From: Nostoc sp. NMS7
GTDB lineage: Bacteria; Cyanobacteriota; Cyanobacteriia; Cyanobacteriales; Nostocaceae
Assembly (NCBI RefSeq): GCF_017115085.1
Contig: NZ_JABXKJ010000107.1
Coordinates: 1-64,000, forward strand
DNA: 64,000 nucleotides
Direction: 5' to 3'
The translations under genes and the position numbers were made by a program. Under the pieces are notes generated by a model. That model was not told where the DNA came from. It was given only the letters and a program-made list of their open reading frames with translations, and ran no database searches. This document shows, piece by piece, positions 15,724 to 27,379 of the stretch (its first letter is position 1; each line of letters begins with the position of its first letter).

Positions 15724-18216
15724 TCAAGTGCTTTTTAGAGGACTCCTTTGTTTTGACTGTGGTGGGAGCAAAAGCCGGTAAGCGAGCAGTTTCACGCGGT
15801 CATTCACGACGAACCACGCCAGCGCATAGCCCCAAACGAACAGTGCCCAACCCCAGCCGAGAGGCGTCATAAATAGCCCATATACCGCGATTAACGTCGC
15901 CACGACTTGTGTACCAAGTACGGCTATCCATAAAATCCGCGCGGGACGAATAGACCAGAACGGGCCGCGTGTGCGGGTGAGGAAGATCGTCAGATGTCCA
16001 GCCACGGAGAGCTTCAAATACATCAGTGTCTGGATGTGTGCGCGATCGAGATGAAAGACGCGCTCACCAAGATAAAACAGTCCGAACGCGGAGACAACCC
16101 CGATCACGCCTAACACCGTGGAGATCCCCAGCACAAGGCGCATATCCCATGCCTCGGGCTTATCTCGGTAATGAACATTGTCATAGGCGATGGACAGGAT
16201 GGCACCGTCGTTGAGCAACGCCAGCATCACAATCATCACCGCCGTCACCGGGTAAAAGTTAAAGAACAGGATCGACAAGGTCATGAACAACAGCACACGC
16301 AACGTCTCGGCGATACGGTAGATCGCGTAGCTGTTCATCCGTTGGAAAATGCGGCGGCTTTCCTTAATCGCGTCAATAATCACCGACAGTCCGGGCGTTG
16401 TCAGCACAATGGAAGCCGCCGCCCGCGCTGCGTCTGTTGCGCCTGAAACGGCGATGCCGCAGTCGGCTTTCTTCAGCGCGGGGGCATCATTCACCCCGTC
16501 ACCCGTCATACCGACAATATGTCCGTGTTTTTGCAGGACATCTACAATGTGGAACTTGTGTTCGGGGAATACCTGGGCAAAACCGTCGGCATTCTCAATG
16601 GAATCGGACACTTCTGATGTCTCTTGCTTTTCCGAGTCGCCCAAGCTACCAGCATCGAGGATATTTGCGCCCATGTCCAACTTTTTGGCGGTTTCCTGAG
16701 CGATCGCTAATGCATCGCCCGTCAGCATCTTGATGTTTACGCCCATCTTTGCTGCGCTTGCAATGGTTGCCTTGGCATCTTCCCGTGGCGGATCGAACAG
16801 CGGCAATACACCAAGAAACTGCCATTTTCCATCGCCCTCAGCCCGCGCCACGCCCAACGAACGAAAGCCACGGGTTGCAAATTCGTTGACCGCTTTCTCG
16901 ACAGCCGACTTCACCTGCCCAGCATTGGTGGATAATGCTAGAATCACTTGGGGCGCACCCTTGGTCACTTTGAAAGTTTTTCCGTCTTTGGCTTTAACGC
17001 TGGCTTCGGTGCGTTTATGCACCGGGTCGAATGGCGTAAAGTGAACCACCTCGTAAGCCTTTAACGAATCCTTGTCTTTCAGTCCGTCCAAAACGGCTAG
17101 ATCAATGGTGTCGTTGTTTTCCGCGCGCGACGCCAGCGCCCCATTGAGGATGATTTCATCAGCCGGAATATTATTCACACTGAAGGGATCACCCAGCGTC
17201 AGCTTGTTCTGGGTCAAGGTGCCGGTCTTGTCCGCACATAACACATCCACACCAGCCAGTTCCTCAATAGCGACCAATCGGCTGACAATCGCTTTTTTCT
17301 TGGAGAGCAGGCGTGCGCCAACCGCCATCGTTACCGACAGCACTGTTGGCATCGCCACGGGAATCGCAGCTACGGTCAACACCAGAGCGAACTGCAACGT
17401 AGTGAGGATCGGGTCGCCACGGGAGATGGCGACGGTAATAATCAACGTCACCAGAGCCAGGGCGAGGAGGATCAGGTAGTTGCCGATCTTTAAAACCGCC
17501 TTTTGAAAATGGCTGACAGTTTGCGCCTTCTGCACCAGTTGCGCCGTCTTGCCGAAGTAGGTGTTCGCACCCGTGGCATAGACCAGTGCGCTGCTCTCAC
17601 CGCGACGAACGATCGAGCCGGAAAACACCGCGTCGCCAGGGTTACACTTGGCAGGCAGGGATTCGCCCGTCAGCGCGGACTGATCCACCGACATGGGATC
17701 GCCGTCCAATAAGCGGGCATCTGCTGGCACTATATCGCCAAGCCGCAGTTGGATGACATCGCCGGGCACCAACTCACGCGCTGGCGGGGTAATCCACTTC
17801 CCATCTCGTTTCACCTGGGTCTTGGTCGCGAGCTTCGCCTTCAGAGCAGTAATGGCGTTGCCCGCAGCACTTTCTTCCCAGAATGCCACCACAGCGTTGG
17901 TAACTAGCAGCAACAGGATGATGAAGAAATCCGGCCAGTGCCGCACCACGCCCGAAAGAATCACCGCCGCCTCGATCATCCACGGGATCGGTCCCCAGAA
18001 ATAAGTGAGGAATTTCAGGAATGGATTCGTCTTCTTTTCCTCGATCTCGTTAGGACCATATTCAGTCAGGCGCTTCTTCGCCTGTGCTTGGCTGAGTCCG
18101 TCTGGCGACGACTCCAGTTTTTTTTCCACCTCCGGCAGTGGCAGGGTTTTCAGATCGTCTTTCGCATCGGGCTTCGATTTGGTAGCTTTGGTCTGATCGG
18201 CAACGGGTTTGATCAT
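15724..18216 (-). CDS. P-type plasma-membrane H+-ATPase (P3A type)
   Basis: 830-aa proton pump of the fungal/plant plasma-membrane class. The N-terminal cation-ATPase domain contains GLSQAQAKKRLTEYGPNEI. The actuator loop has DQSALTGESLPA, the phosphorylation site is CADKTGTLTQN, the nucleotide-binding domain has KGAPQVI, and the hinge is MLTGDALAIAQ followed by GMTGDGVNDAPALKKADCG. About ten membrane helices are seen. It exports protons at the cost of ATP. It follows acetate kinase by 31 bp on the same strand, with AAAGGAA before the ATG, and ends the metabolic operon. Exporting acid protons made during acetate production is a reasonable role here. Confidence 0.92.
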   Translation of the reverse strand: MIKPVADQTKATKSKPDAKDDLKTLPLPEVEKKLESSPDGLSQAQAKKRLTEYGPNEIEEKKTNPFLKFLTYFWGPIPWMIEAAVILSGVVRHWPDFFIILLLLVTNAVVAFWEESAAGNAITALKAKLATKTQVKRDGKWITPPARELVPGDVIQLRLGDIVPADARLLDGDPMSVDQSALTGESLPAKCNPGDAVFSGSIVRRGESSALVYATGANTYFGKTAQLVQKAQTVSHFQKAVLKIGNYLILLALALVTLIITVAISRGDPILTTLQFALVLTVAAIPVAMPTVLSVTMAVGARLLSKKKAIVSRLVAIEELAGVDVLCADKTGTLTQNKLTLGDPFSVNNIPADEIILNGALASRAENNDTIDLAVLDGLKDKDSLKAYEVVHFTPFDPVHKRTEASVKAKDGKTFKVTKGAPQVILALSTNAGQVKSAVEKAVNEFATRGFRSLGVARAEGDGKWQFLGVLPLFDPPREDAKATIASAAKMGVNIKMLTGDALAIAQETAKKLDMGANILDAGSLGDSEKQETSEVSDSIENADGFAQVFPEHKFHIVDVLQKHGHIVGMTGDGVNDAPALKKADCGIAVSGATDAARAAASIVLTTPGLSVIIDAIKESRRIFQRMNSYAIYRIAETLRVLLFMTLSILFFNFYPVTAVMIVMLALLNDGAILSIAYDNVHYRDKPEAWDMRLVLGISTVLGVIGVVSAFGLFYLGERVFHLDRAHIQTLMYLKLSVAGHLTIFLTRTRGPFWSIRPARILWIAVLGTQVVATLIAVYGLFMTPLGWGWALFVWGYALAWFVVNDRVKLLAYRLLLPPQSKQRSPLKST

Positions 18217-18247
18217 GGGTATTCCTTTGGTTTATTTTTTCCTTTTT

Positions 18248-19437
18248 TCAGCCAAATTTAAGGGTGTGGCAGACCAAGCGGGCAATCATCAGTGCTTCAT
18301 CTGTGTGAATTACGCGGACGGGAACCCTGCTGGTCTGTGCAGAAATCACGTCCTCATTCGCTGCGTTTCGCTTTGCTTCGAGTTCGATGCCAAGGAAACC
18401 CAGCCCATCGCAAATCCGGGCGCGGACTGTGGGGGCATTCTCCCCGATGCCCCCTGCGAACACCAATGTGTCCACTCCGCCCAATGCCGCCGCGAATGCG
18501 CCGATCCATTTCTTGACCTGGTAGCAAAATAGGGCGATCGCGATCGCCGCCCGCTCGTCCTGCATTTCCTGATCGAGCAAGTCATGCATATCAGAACTGA
18601 TTTCGGATATTCCCAGCAAGCCGGACTGGAAATTAACCATCTCGTTGAATTGCTTCGCGCTCATTTGTTCAGTACGCGCCAGATACCAAACTAGTCCCGG
18701 ATCGAGATCGCCAGAACGGGTACTCATCGGCAATCCGGCGGTCGGCGTAAAACTCATGCTAGTGTCCACGGGTTTGCCGTCATGCACCGCCGCCAAGCTT
18801 GCGCCATTTCCGAGGTGAGCGAGGATAACCCGACCTTGTGCTGCTGCCGTTCCGTCCAGGCGGGCTAGTTCTCCCATCAGGAACGAGTATGACAACCCAT
18901 GAAACCCGTAGCGTCGTACACCCTGCGCCTCATAGCGACGCGGGATCGGTAACAGTCGAGCCACAAGCGGCAAATCATGGTGAAAAGCCGTGTCAAAGCA
19001 GGCCACTTGGGGCAGATTTGGAAATCGCTGATGAAATGCCTCGGTCAACAATATCTCTTCCGGCAGATGCTCAGGGTCGAATGGACTTAGCTGATGCAGT
19101 TCCTCAATCATTTCCGCAGTAATTCGCTGCGGCTGGCTATACTTGGGTCCCCCATGCACCACGCGATGCCCTACGGCGCTCAAGGCATCACGCCCACTAT
19201 GTTTTTCAATCCAATCCATCAGAGCGTCCACTGCCGCCGTGTGATCCGGTGCCGACACTAACCGCGAAAAGTTGTCCGCCGGGTTCAAGCCTTTTACCTG
19301 CAAACTGGCAGCCGGCAGCCCAATCCGCTCAATCCCGCCCTCCAGAATCCGTTGGAGGGAGTCGCCGGACTCGAACAGCGCAAACTTGATGCTCGACGAG
19401 CCGCCATTAATCGTCAGGATGTGCGGGTTAGCTGGTT

Positions 19438-19441
<4 letters not shown>
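18248..19441 (-). CDS. ackA: Acetate kinase
   Basis: 397-aa ASKHA-fold kinase converting acetyl-phosphate and ADP to acetate and ATP. Motifs present: LTINGGSSSIKF at the N-terminus, GHRVVHGG, CFDTAFHH, HLGNGASLAA, PTAGLPMSTRSGDLDPG and FAGGIGENAP. The start at 19441 gives the normal length; an upstream in-frame extension of 35 codons overlaps glgX and has no family likeness. The ATG overlaps the glgX stop as ATGA, so translation is probably coupled. It uses the acetyl-phosphate made by the phosphoketolase encoded in the same island and is the ATP-yielding step. No phosphotransacetylase gene is nearby. Confidence 0.93.
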
Positions 19442-21645
<2,204 letters not shown>

Positions 21646-21690
21646 TGGTAGTCTGCCCAGAGATGGGAAATTAGCACCCACGGATTAAAC

Positions 21691-21723
21691 CAATTCGCAA
21701 TTCGCAATTCGCAATTCGCAATT
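21691..21723. repeat. Heptanucleotide tandem repeat (CAATTCG)x4
   Basis: Four copies of CAATTCG plus a partial fifth lie upstream of glgX. A three-copy tract of the same unit is upstream of pgm at 27262. Such short tandem heptamers are a known feature of heterocystous cyanobacterial genomes. Confidence 0.9.
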
Positions 21724-21802
21724 ACGTTTTGTGACGGGGATTTAGACCACGACACAAAATGCGCTGCCTGTAGAGACACTTGACTTAAACCCCCAAAGTT
21801 CG

Positions 21803-22810
21803 TTAAGGGTTTGCGATTAATTTAGTGCCATTTGGCTCTACAACATCCCTCATTGATTGAATGCCTTCTTGCTTTCTGATCTCGCTTTTCTCCTGCCCCA
21901 ATCCCATAGTCAAGGCTGTCATCCCGGCAAGACCCCCTAGTTGCATAGTTTCTACGGCTGTGCTGGGTACAATGACAATCGTGGCATTGTCCTTCAAACC
22001 CTCATAAAGCATATTCATCGCCCTCAAATGCAGAGCCACAGGGTTGTTGATATAGGTCTTAGCCGCTTCCCCAAATTTCTCTGCCACCTGTCGCTCAGAA
22101 TCTCCGAGAATCACACGCGCCTGACGTTCTCTTTCCGCTTGAGCCTGCATCGACATCGCATCCTCCAAAGCCGAGGGAATCAGTACATCCTTAACTTCCA
22201 CTGAGATAACATTGATACCCCATGACTCAGTGCGCTCGTCAATAATTTTCTGCAAATCCTTACTAATCTTCTCTCTGCCTTCCAGCATATCTGATAGCAT
22301 GGTCTTGCCGATGACATCCCGCAGAGCCGTTTGGGAGGCCCAACTAATAGCACTTTTATAGTCGGCGACATCCAGAGCTGCTTTCTTAGGATCTACAACC
22401 TTCCAAAACAAAACTGCATCTACGTCAACCGGCACCGTATCCTTAGTCAAAGTCTTCTCCGCCTGGAAAGAAGCGGTGATCACGCGAGTGTCAATCCGGT
22501 AAGGTATGGTGTCAATGATCGGAATAATGAAAACGAGTCCCGGTCCTTTGAGAGCGAAGAATTTTCCTAACCGCAATACCACCAATCTTTCCCACTCATT
22601 CGCCACCTTAATAGCGCTCGAAAGAATTGAAGCTAACACACCTCCAACACCAATAATTACCATTAAAAGTAGTAATGGGTTAGTAGTGTAATACGGGACG
22701 GAGTTTTGCATAAATAATGACGAATTTACCGTGCTTTGGGATGTACTCGCTATAAGCTTTCCCGCTCGAAGTTGATAGCCAAATAATGGATAAGAGCTGA
22801 TTGTTTTCAT
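21803..22810 (-). CDS. Slipin/stomatin-like SPFH membrane protein
   Basis: 335-aa protein. A hydrophobic hairpin or helix lies at about residues 45-68 (LLLLMVIIGVGGVLASILSS). The SPFH (band 7) domain follows: EWERLVVLRLGKFFALKGPG, LTKDTVPVDVDAVLFWKVVD, LRDVIGKTMLSDMLEGR and WGINVISVEVKDVLIP. A coiled-coil helix (AMSMQAQAERERQARVI) and the C-terminal VPSTAVETMQLGG complete the slipin pattern. Slipins organise membrane protein assemblies. The first 33 residues are unlike the family, so a later Met (MQNSVPYY) may be the start. It is placed between glycogen phosphorylase and glgX on the same strand; a NfeD-type partner is absent. Its role in the island is unknown. Confidence 0.88.
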   Translation of the reverse strand: MKTISSYPLFGYQLRAGKLIASTSQSTVNSSLFMQNSVPYYTTNPLLLLMVIIGVGGVLASILSSAIKVANEWERLVVLRLGKFFALKGPGLVFIIPIIDTIPYRIDTRVITASFQAEKTLTKDTVPVDVDAVLFWKVVDPKKAALDVADYKSAISWASQTALRDVIGKTMLSDMLEGREKISKDLQKIIDERTESWGINVISVEVKDVLIPSALEDAMSMQAQAERERQARVILGDSERQVAEKFGEAAKTYINNPVALHLRAMNMLYEGLKDNATIVIVPSTAVETMQLGGLAGMTALTMGLGQEKSEIRKQEGIQSMRDVVEPNGTKLIANP

Positions 22811-22926
22811 TTCAATTACCTTGATGAGTTAGACACTTGAATTCGATAACCGTGATTCGTTTTTTCTGAACTAGTAGTCTGTCAATTTTGTTTTGAGGGG
22901 TTTTTGGTAGTGCGGGCATCTTGCCC

Positions 22927-22947
22927 GTGTGAGCGTCTCGCTCACAC
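22927..22947. terminator. Perfect hairpin downstream of glycogen phosphorylase
   Basis: GTGTGAGCG-TCT-CGCTCACAC forms a 9-bp perfect stem with a 3-base loop, 46 bases past the glgP stop in the direction of transcription. No long T-run follows on that strand. A second short inverted repeat (GCGGGCATCTTGCCCG) lies next to it. This could stabilise or end the pgm-glgP transcript; it also resembles dispersed palindromes common between genes of these bacteria. Confidence 0.45.
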
Positions 22948-22992
22948 TACTTTTGACTTCCGCCTTGCGGCAATCCTCCATGCAAAAATTAA

Positions 22993-25536
22993 TCATCGCT
23001 GCCACAGGATTCGTGTATCTTCCAGTGGAATCGCAACGCCGTCACAGTATGGTACAATACGCAGTGTATATTCTGTGGCTGGGCGTGTTGCGGATACTTG
23101 CGTGTTAAAGATGTAACCGTTTCCCGTGGTCAATGGCTGACCGCGCTTCATTTCCTGTCGCGACCTGTTGCCGCCGTTCACTCCGTTGGCGTATAATTCT
23201 ACCCGTACACTCTTTGGGTCAAGGCTACCGAAAAACACTTCAACTGTGAATGTGTGTCCTTGTGCGTCGCTCACAACCTTGATTTCGCCGAAGTGCAACG
23301 AAGCCCATTGATCTTGCAGAGTGTGCTGCCAATGGACGATTTGCCTGCCTACTTCGCTGTTGTTCGCGGCGCGATCGCGGTAGGCAGTGGCAGCCGGAAG
23401 GTAGTGTTGCTCAGTATATTCACGTACCGAATGGGTGGCGGAAAAGCGGGGTGTCAACTGCGCCATACTTTCTCGCATCCGCTTGACCCATGCTGTGGGG
23501 ATGCCTCTGTCGTCTCGGGTGTAAAACTCCGGGATCACTTCCTGCTCTAGCAGCTCATAGAGCGCGTTGGCTTCTACTGCGTCCCAAGCGGGATCTTCGC
23601 CATGCTCCTGACCGTCCCCCAACGCCCAGCCAACTTCAGGATTGTAGGCTTCCGCCCACCAGCCATCCAACTCAGATAAATTGATGCCGCCATTGACAAG
23701 CACCTTCATGCCACTCGTCCCGCAAGCTTCCCAAGGTCGCCGGGGCGTGTTGATCCAGACATCCACCCCTTGCACCAGGTGTTCGGTTAGAAGCATATCA
23801 TAGTCACTGAGAAAGATCACATGGGGGCGCACCTCAGGTTGCCGGATGAAACGTACCCATTCTTGAATCAGGGCTTGCCCCCCCTGGTCTGCCGGATGCG
23901 CCTTGCCAGCAATGATGAGTTGCACGGGATGCTGCGGATTGGTCAAGATACGAAGCAGGCGATCGCGATCGTGCAGCAGTAAGTTTGGTCTCTTGTAGGT
24001 AGCGAAGCGACGTGCAAAGCCCAAGGTTAATGCATTGGGACTAAACAGATGGTTCGCCCCATTAATCGCCTCCGGCGTGTCGTTGGAGACGATCAATTGC
24101 TGGGACAAGCGTTGGCGGGCGTATTCAACCAGAGACTTGCTGGCGGCTGTCCGAAACTGCCAGAGTGTGGAGTCGGAGACGCGGCGAATGTCCTGCCCCA
24201 GGTTTTCCGTCGTGCCCAGCCAGCGCTCCTTTCCACAGACTCCCGTCCACAGATCATCGGCGGGAGCCGAGTCCCAGCTTGGCATGTGGACTCCGTTGGT
24301 TACGTGTCCGATCGGTACTTCGTCCTCCGGCCAGTGTGGAAAGAGCGGCGTGAAAATGCGCCGGCTCACCTGACCGTGTAAGCGACTCACCCCATTAACC
24401 GCCCCGCTTCCACGGATTGCCAAATAGGCCATGTTGAAACTCTCTGATGAGTCATTTGGATTCTGGCGGCCTAGTCCCAGCAAATCGTGGACTGTAATGC
24501 CCAGCTTGTCTTGGGCATACCGACCAAGGTATTGCTCGATGAGAGCCGGAGCAAAACGGTCAAAGCCAGCAGTCACCGCCGTGTGGGTGGTGAAAAGGTT
24601 CCCCGATCGCGTGACCGCCAGTGCGACCTCAAAAGGCTGCCCGGTCTCGTTCATAAAAGTTCTGGCTCGTTCTAAAATGGCGAATGCCGCGTGGCCTTCA
24701 TTGAGATGGCAGACTTCCGGCTGGATGTCGAGGGCATCAAGCAGTCGCCAGCCGCCAATACCGAGCAGCATTTCTTGCTTGAGGCGTAACTCCGGTCCGC
24801 CGCCATACAGTTCGCTGGTAATGCCTCGATGGGCAGGAAAGTTTGCGGCGTCATTGCTGTCTAGCAGGTAAAGCTTCACGCTGCCAACTTGTACCTCCCA
24901 GGCGCGTAGCCAAACCGAGTAACCGGGCAAGACAATCTCCAACCGCAACCACTCGCCATTTGGGTGGCGCAAGGGTGCGATCGGTAACTGTCCGGGATCG
25001 TTGTAGGGATAAAGGGCTTGCTGTGCGCCGTCCTTGTCAATCACCTGACGAAAATAGCCCTGTTGGTAAAGCAATCCCACAGCAACCACCGGTACACCCA
25101 GGTCACTGGCGGCTTTGAGCTGATCTCCGGCGACATTGCCGAGTCCGCCTGAGTAAATGGGCAATGCTTCACTCAACATGAATTCCATGCTGAAATACGC
25201 GACACATTTCAATGGAGAGTGCGGATACCGTTGCTGAAACCAGGCTAGTGCAGTTGCCTCCTGACGCCTGATTTGCAACAAGTCATCTACATTCTTAGAG
25301 AAGGCTGGATTGGCTAGCGCCCTCTGGAGTTTGTCCCTTGAGACAGTCTGTAAGACCACCCAAGGGTTTTGAGTCAACTCCCAAAGTGCAGGATCAAGCT
25401 GCCGCCAGACTTCATCGGTAGCATGGTTCCATGACCAACGCAGATCCAAAGCTAGTTCGGCAAGGGAATCGAACCCCTCGACATCTGTCGGTAAAAAACG
25501 GTTGTTCCACGTACTGAAAGGTGTTTCTTGGCTCAT
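22993..25536 (-). CDS. glgP: Alpha-glucan (glycogen) phosphorylase
   Basis: 847-aa PLP-dependent enzyme releasing glucose-1-phosphate from glycogen with phosphate. It belongs to the shorter bacterial class: an N-terminal DUF3417-type segment (FDSLAELALDLRWSWNHATD) and then the phosphorylase core with SMEFMLSEALPIYSGGLGNVAG, HLNEGHAAFAILER, TNGVHMPSW and FARRFATYKRPNLLLHD. The PLP-binding region reads CGTSGMKVLVNGGINLSELDG. An apparent 60-codon extension overlaps pgm and is rejected: AGGAGA stands just before the internal ATG at 25536, which overlaps the pgm stop as ATGA. Phosphorolysis saves ATP compared with hydrolysis, which suits a fermentative role. Confidence 0.92.
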   Translation of the reverse strand: MSQETPFSTWNNRFLPTDVEGFDSLAELALDLRWSWNHATDEVWRQLDPALWELTQNPWVVLQTVSRDKLQRALANPAFSKNVDDLLQIRRQEATALAWFQQRYPHSPLKCVAYFSMEFMLSEALPIYSGGLGNVAGDQLKAASDLGVPVVAVGLLYQQGYFRQVIDKDGAQQALYPYNDPGQLPIAPLRHPNGEWLRLEIVLPGYSVWLRAWEVQVGSVKLYLLDSNDAANFPAHRGITSELYGGGPELRLKQEMLLGIGGWRLLDALDIQPEVCHLNEGHAAFAILERARTFMNETGQPFEVALAVTRSGNLFTTHTAVTAGFDRFAPALIEQYLGRYAQDKLGITVHDLLGLGRQNPNDSSESFNMAYLAIRGSGAVNGVSRLHGQVSRRIFTPLFPHWPEDEVPIGHVTNGVHMPSWDSAPADDLWTGVCGKERWLGTTENLGQDIRRVSDSTLWQFRTAASKSLVEYARQRLSQQLIVSNDTPEAINGANHLFSPNALTLGFARRFATYKRPNLLLHDRDRLLRILTNPQHPVQLIIAGKAHPADQGGQALIQEWVRFIRQPEVRPHVIFLSDYDMLLTEHLVQGVDVWINTPRRPWEACGTSGMKVLVNGGINLSELDGWWAEAYNPEVGWALGDGQEHGEDPAWDAVEANALYELLEQEVIPEFYTRDDRGIPTAWVKRMRESMAQLTPRFSATHSVREYTEQHYLPAATAYRDRAANNSEVGRQIVHWQHTLQDQWASLHFGEIKVVSDAQGHTFTVEVFFGSLDPKSVRVELYANGVNGGNRSRQEMKRGQPLTTGNGYIFNTQVSATRPATEYTLRIVPYCDGVAIPLEDTRILWQR

Positions 25537-27227
25537 GGGTTCTCCTTTGGGTTTGCCTTGGATGCAGTCTCCAACTTCTGTGGGGATGCCACCAAAGCAG
25601 TGCTGACAATCGTCTGTGCTTCTTCCAGGATGTGGCGCAGATGCTCTGTTCCTTGGAAGCTCTCTGCATAAATCTTGTAGATGTCCTCGGTTCCTGACGG
25701 ACGTGCCGCGAACCATCCGCTTTCGGTCATCACTTTCAACCCACCAATGGCAGCACCGTTGCCTGGTGCATGGGTAAGTACCCTCTGGATTTTTTCGCCC
25801 GCCAGTTCGGTGAGCGTCACCTGTTGTGGTGAGAGATTTGCCAACTTTTCCTTTTGCTCTGGAGTGGCGGGTGTTTGAACGCGATCGTAGACAGGTTCAC
25901 CGAATTCGTGCGTGAGTTCGCGGTAGATTTCGCCGAGATCGTGGTCTGTCCGCGCTATGATTTCCGCCGCCAGCAAACAAGGAACGAATCCGTCCTTGTC
26001 CGTCGTCCAGACGCTGCCATCCAGACGAGCGAACACCGAACCCGCGCTCTCTTCTCCCGCAAATCCCAGTGAGCCATCTAGCAATCCTCCCACAAACCAC
26101 TTGAAACCGACCGGCACCTCGAAAAGCTGCCGGTCAAGTTTGGCGGTTATCCGGTCAATCATCTGGCTGCTCACTACCGTTTTGCCGATCGCAGCTTCCT
26201 TGTGCCACTTCGGCCTGTTTTGAAAAAGATAGAAAATTGCCACGCAGAGGTCGTGATTAGGCGGCAGCAATCCTTCGCTTCTGGTGACAATTCCATGTCG
26301 GTCGTAGTCGGTGTCGCAGGCGAAGGAAAGATCAAAGCGATCCTTCATCTCGATCAGTGGTTGCATCGCATAGGGCGAAGACGGGTCCATGCGAATCTGT
26401 CCATCCCAATCCACCGTCATAAAACGAAAGGTGGGATCGACCGTCTCGTTGATAATGGTCAGGTTTAAACCATGTTGCTCCGCAATCCTCGCCCAGTAAT
26501 GGACACCAGCACCGCCAAGGGGATCAACGCCGAGACATATCTTGGCGCTGCGAATGATATCCAGGTCGATTACATTGCCCAGGTCGTTGACGTATGCGGT
26601 CAGATAGTCGTGTCGATGCGTCGTGGCACTGTGTAGAGCCTGTTCGTAGGGAATTCGTTTCACTCCTTGGAGTCGGGCTTCCAGCAGCGCATTCGCCGTT
26701 CCTTCAATCCAACCAGTGATTATGTTGTCGGCTGGCCCACCCGGCGGCGGGTTATATTTGAAGCCACCGTCATGGGGCGGATTGTGGGAGGGTGTGATCA
26801 CAATCCCGTCAGCGAATCCGCTTTTGCGATCGCGATTGTAAGTCAAAATCGCATGAGAAATTACTGGGGTTGGGGTATATTCGTCCCCAACGGCGATCAT
26901 CACTTCGACTCCATTTGCTGTCAGTACCTCAAGTGCAGTAGCGCCAGCCGGAACAGAGAGCGCGTGCGTATCCATACCGAGATACAGAGGACCAGCGATT
27001 TTTTGTTGCGTGCGATAGAGGCAAATCGCCTGAGTAATTGCCAGGATGTGCCATTCGTTGAAAGCCCGTTTGAAGGACGAGCCGCGATGACCAGATGTGC
27101 CAAAGGACACTCGCTGTTCCGGTACTGATGGGTCGGGAACCTCGGTGTAGTAGGCGGTGATCAGCCGTGGCACATCGACTAGTATTTCCAGTGGTGCCAG
27201 CTTTCCGGCCAGGGGACTGATTTTCAT
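25533..27227 (-). CDS. pgm: Phosphoglucomutase (alpha-D-glucose phosphate specific)
   Basis: 564-aa enzyme of the E. coli Pgm type converting glucose-1-phosphate to glucose-6-phosphate. Seen in order: VSFGTSGHRGSSFKRAFNE, the phosphoserine loop GIVITPSHNPPHDGGFK, the metal-binding SFACDTDYDRHGIV, the sugar-binding GEESAGSVF and the C-terminal ARPSGTEDIYKIYAES. The start at the ATG preceded by GAGGAAAG is preferred; an upstream in-frame extension of 17 codons runs into repeat DNA. It is coupled to glgP by an ATGA overlap, which fits: glgP makes its substrate. Heptamer repeats and a 150-bp gap separate it from PPK2. Confidence 0.93.
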   Translation of the reverse strand: MKISPLAGKLAPLEILVDVPRLITAYYTEVPDPSVPEQRVSFGTSGHRGSSFKRAFNEWHILAITQAICLYRTQQKIAGPLYLGMDTHALSVPAGATALEVLTANGVEVMIAVGDEYTPTPVISHAILTYNRDRKSGFADGIVITPSHNPPHDGGFKYNPPPGGPADNIITGWIEGTANALLEARLQGVKRIPYEQALHSATTHRHDYLTAYVNDLGNVIDLDIIRSAKICLGVDPLGGAGVHYWARIAEQHGLNLTIINETVDPTFRFMTVDWDGQIRMDPSSPYAMQPLIEMKDRFDLSFACDTDYDRHGIVTRSEGLLPPNHDLCVAIFYLFQNRPKWHKEAAIGKTVVSSQMIDRITAKLDRQLFEVPVGFKWFVGGLLDGSLGFAGEESAGSVFARLDGSVWTTDKDGFVPCLLAAEIIARTDHDLGEIYRELTHEFGEPVYDRVQTPATPEQKEKLANLSPQQVTLTELAGEKIQRVLTHAPGNGAAIGGLKVMTESGWFAARPSGTEDIYKIYAESFQGTEHLRHILEEAQTIVSTALVASPQKLETASKANPKENP

Positions 27228-27261
27228 GACGCTTTCCTCAAAGTCCGTGATGGAGTTATAC

Positions 27262-27288
27262 CAATTCGCAATTCGCAATTCGCAATTA
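27262..27288. repeat. Heptanucleotide tandem repeat (CAATTCG)x3
   Basis: Three copies of CAATTCG followed by CAATTA, 35 bp upstream of the pgm start. It is the same unit as at 21691. Nearby, ATACCAATTCG (27259-) and CGTGAAATGGTATT (to 27356) are loosely inverted and resemble the ends of the element at 62366, so the tract may sit inside an old MITE. Confidence 0.75.
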
Positions 27289-27379
27289 ATAAACCTAGAT
27301 GCACCAAGGTTTTCATGGTTTACATCTGCATCAAATTTTTCGTGAAATGGTATTAGTCTCCGTTAAAGGATTGTGGTCT

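Noticed and set aside
16026..18532. Many plus-strand open frames opposite the H+-ATPase and acetate kinase genes
   Set aside because: They are by-products of GC-rich coding DNA on the other strand: Arg/Ser/Pro-rich, no domains, no ribosome sites, and they lie fully antisense to genes with clear catalytic motifs. The same holds for antisense frames across glgX, glgP, pgm, pgi and xfp.
25537..25716. 60-residue N-terminal extension of glycogen phosphorylase
   Set aside because: It overlaps the pgm C-terminus in another frame, is unlike the family, and AGGAGA stands directly before the internal ATG that begins the normal N-terminus.
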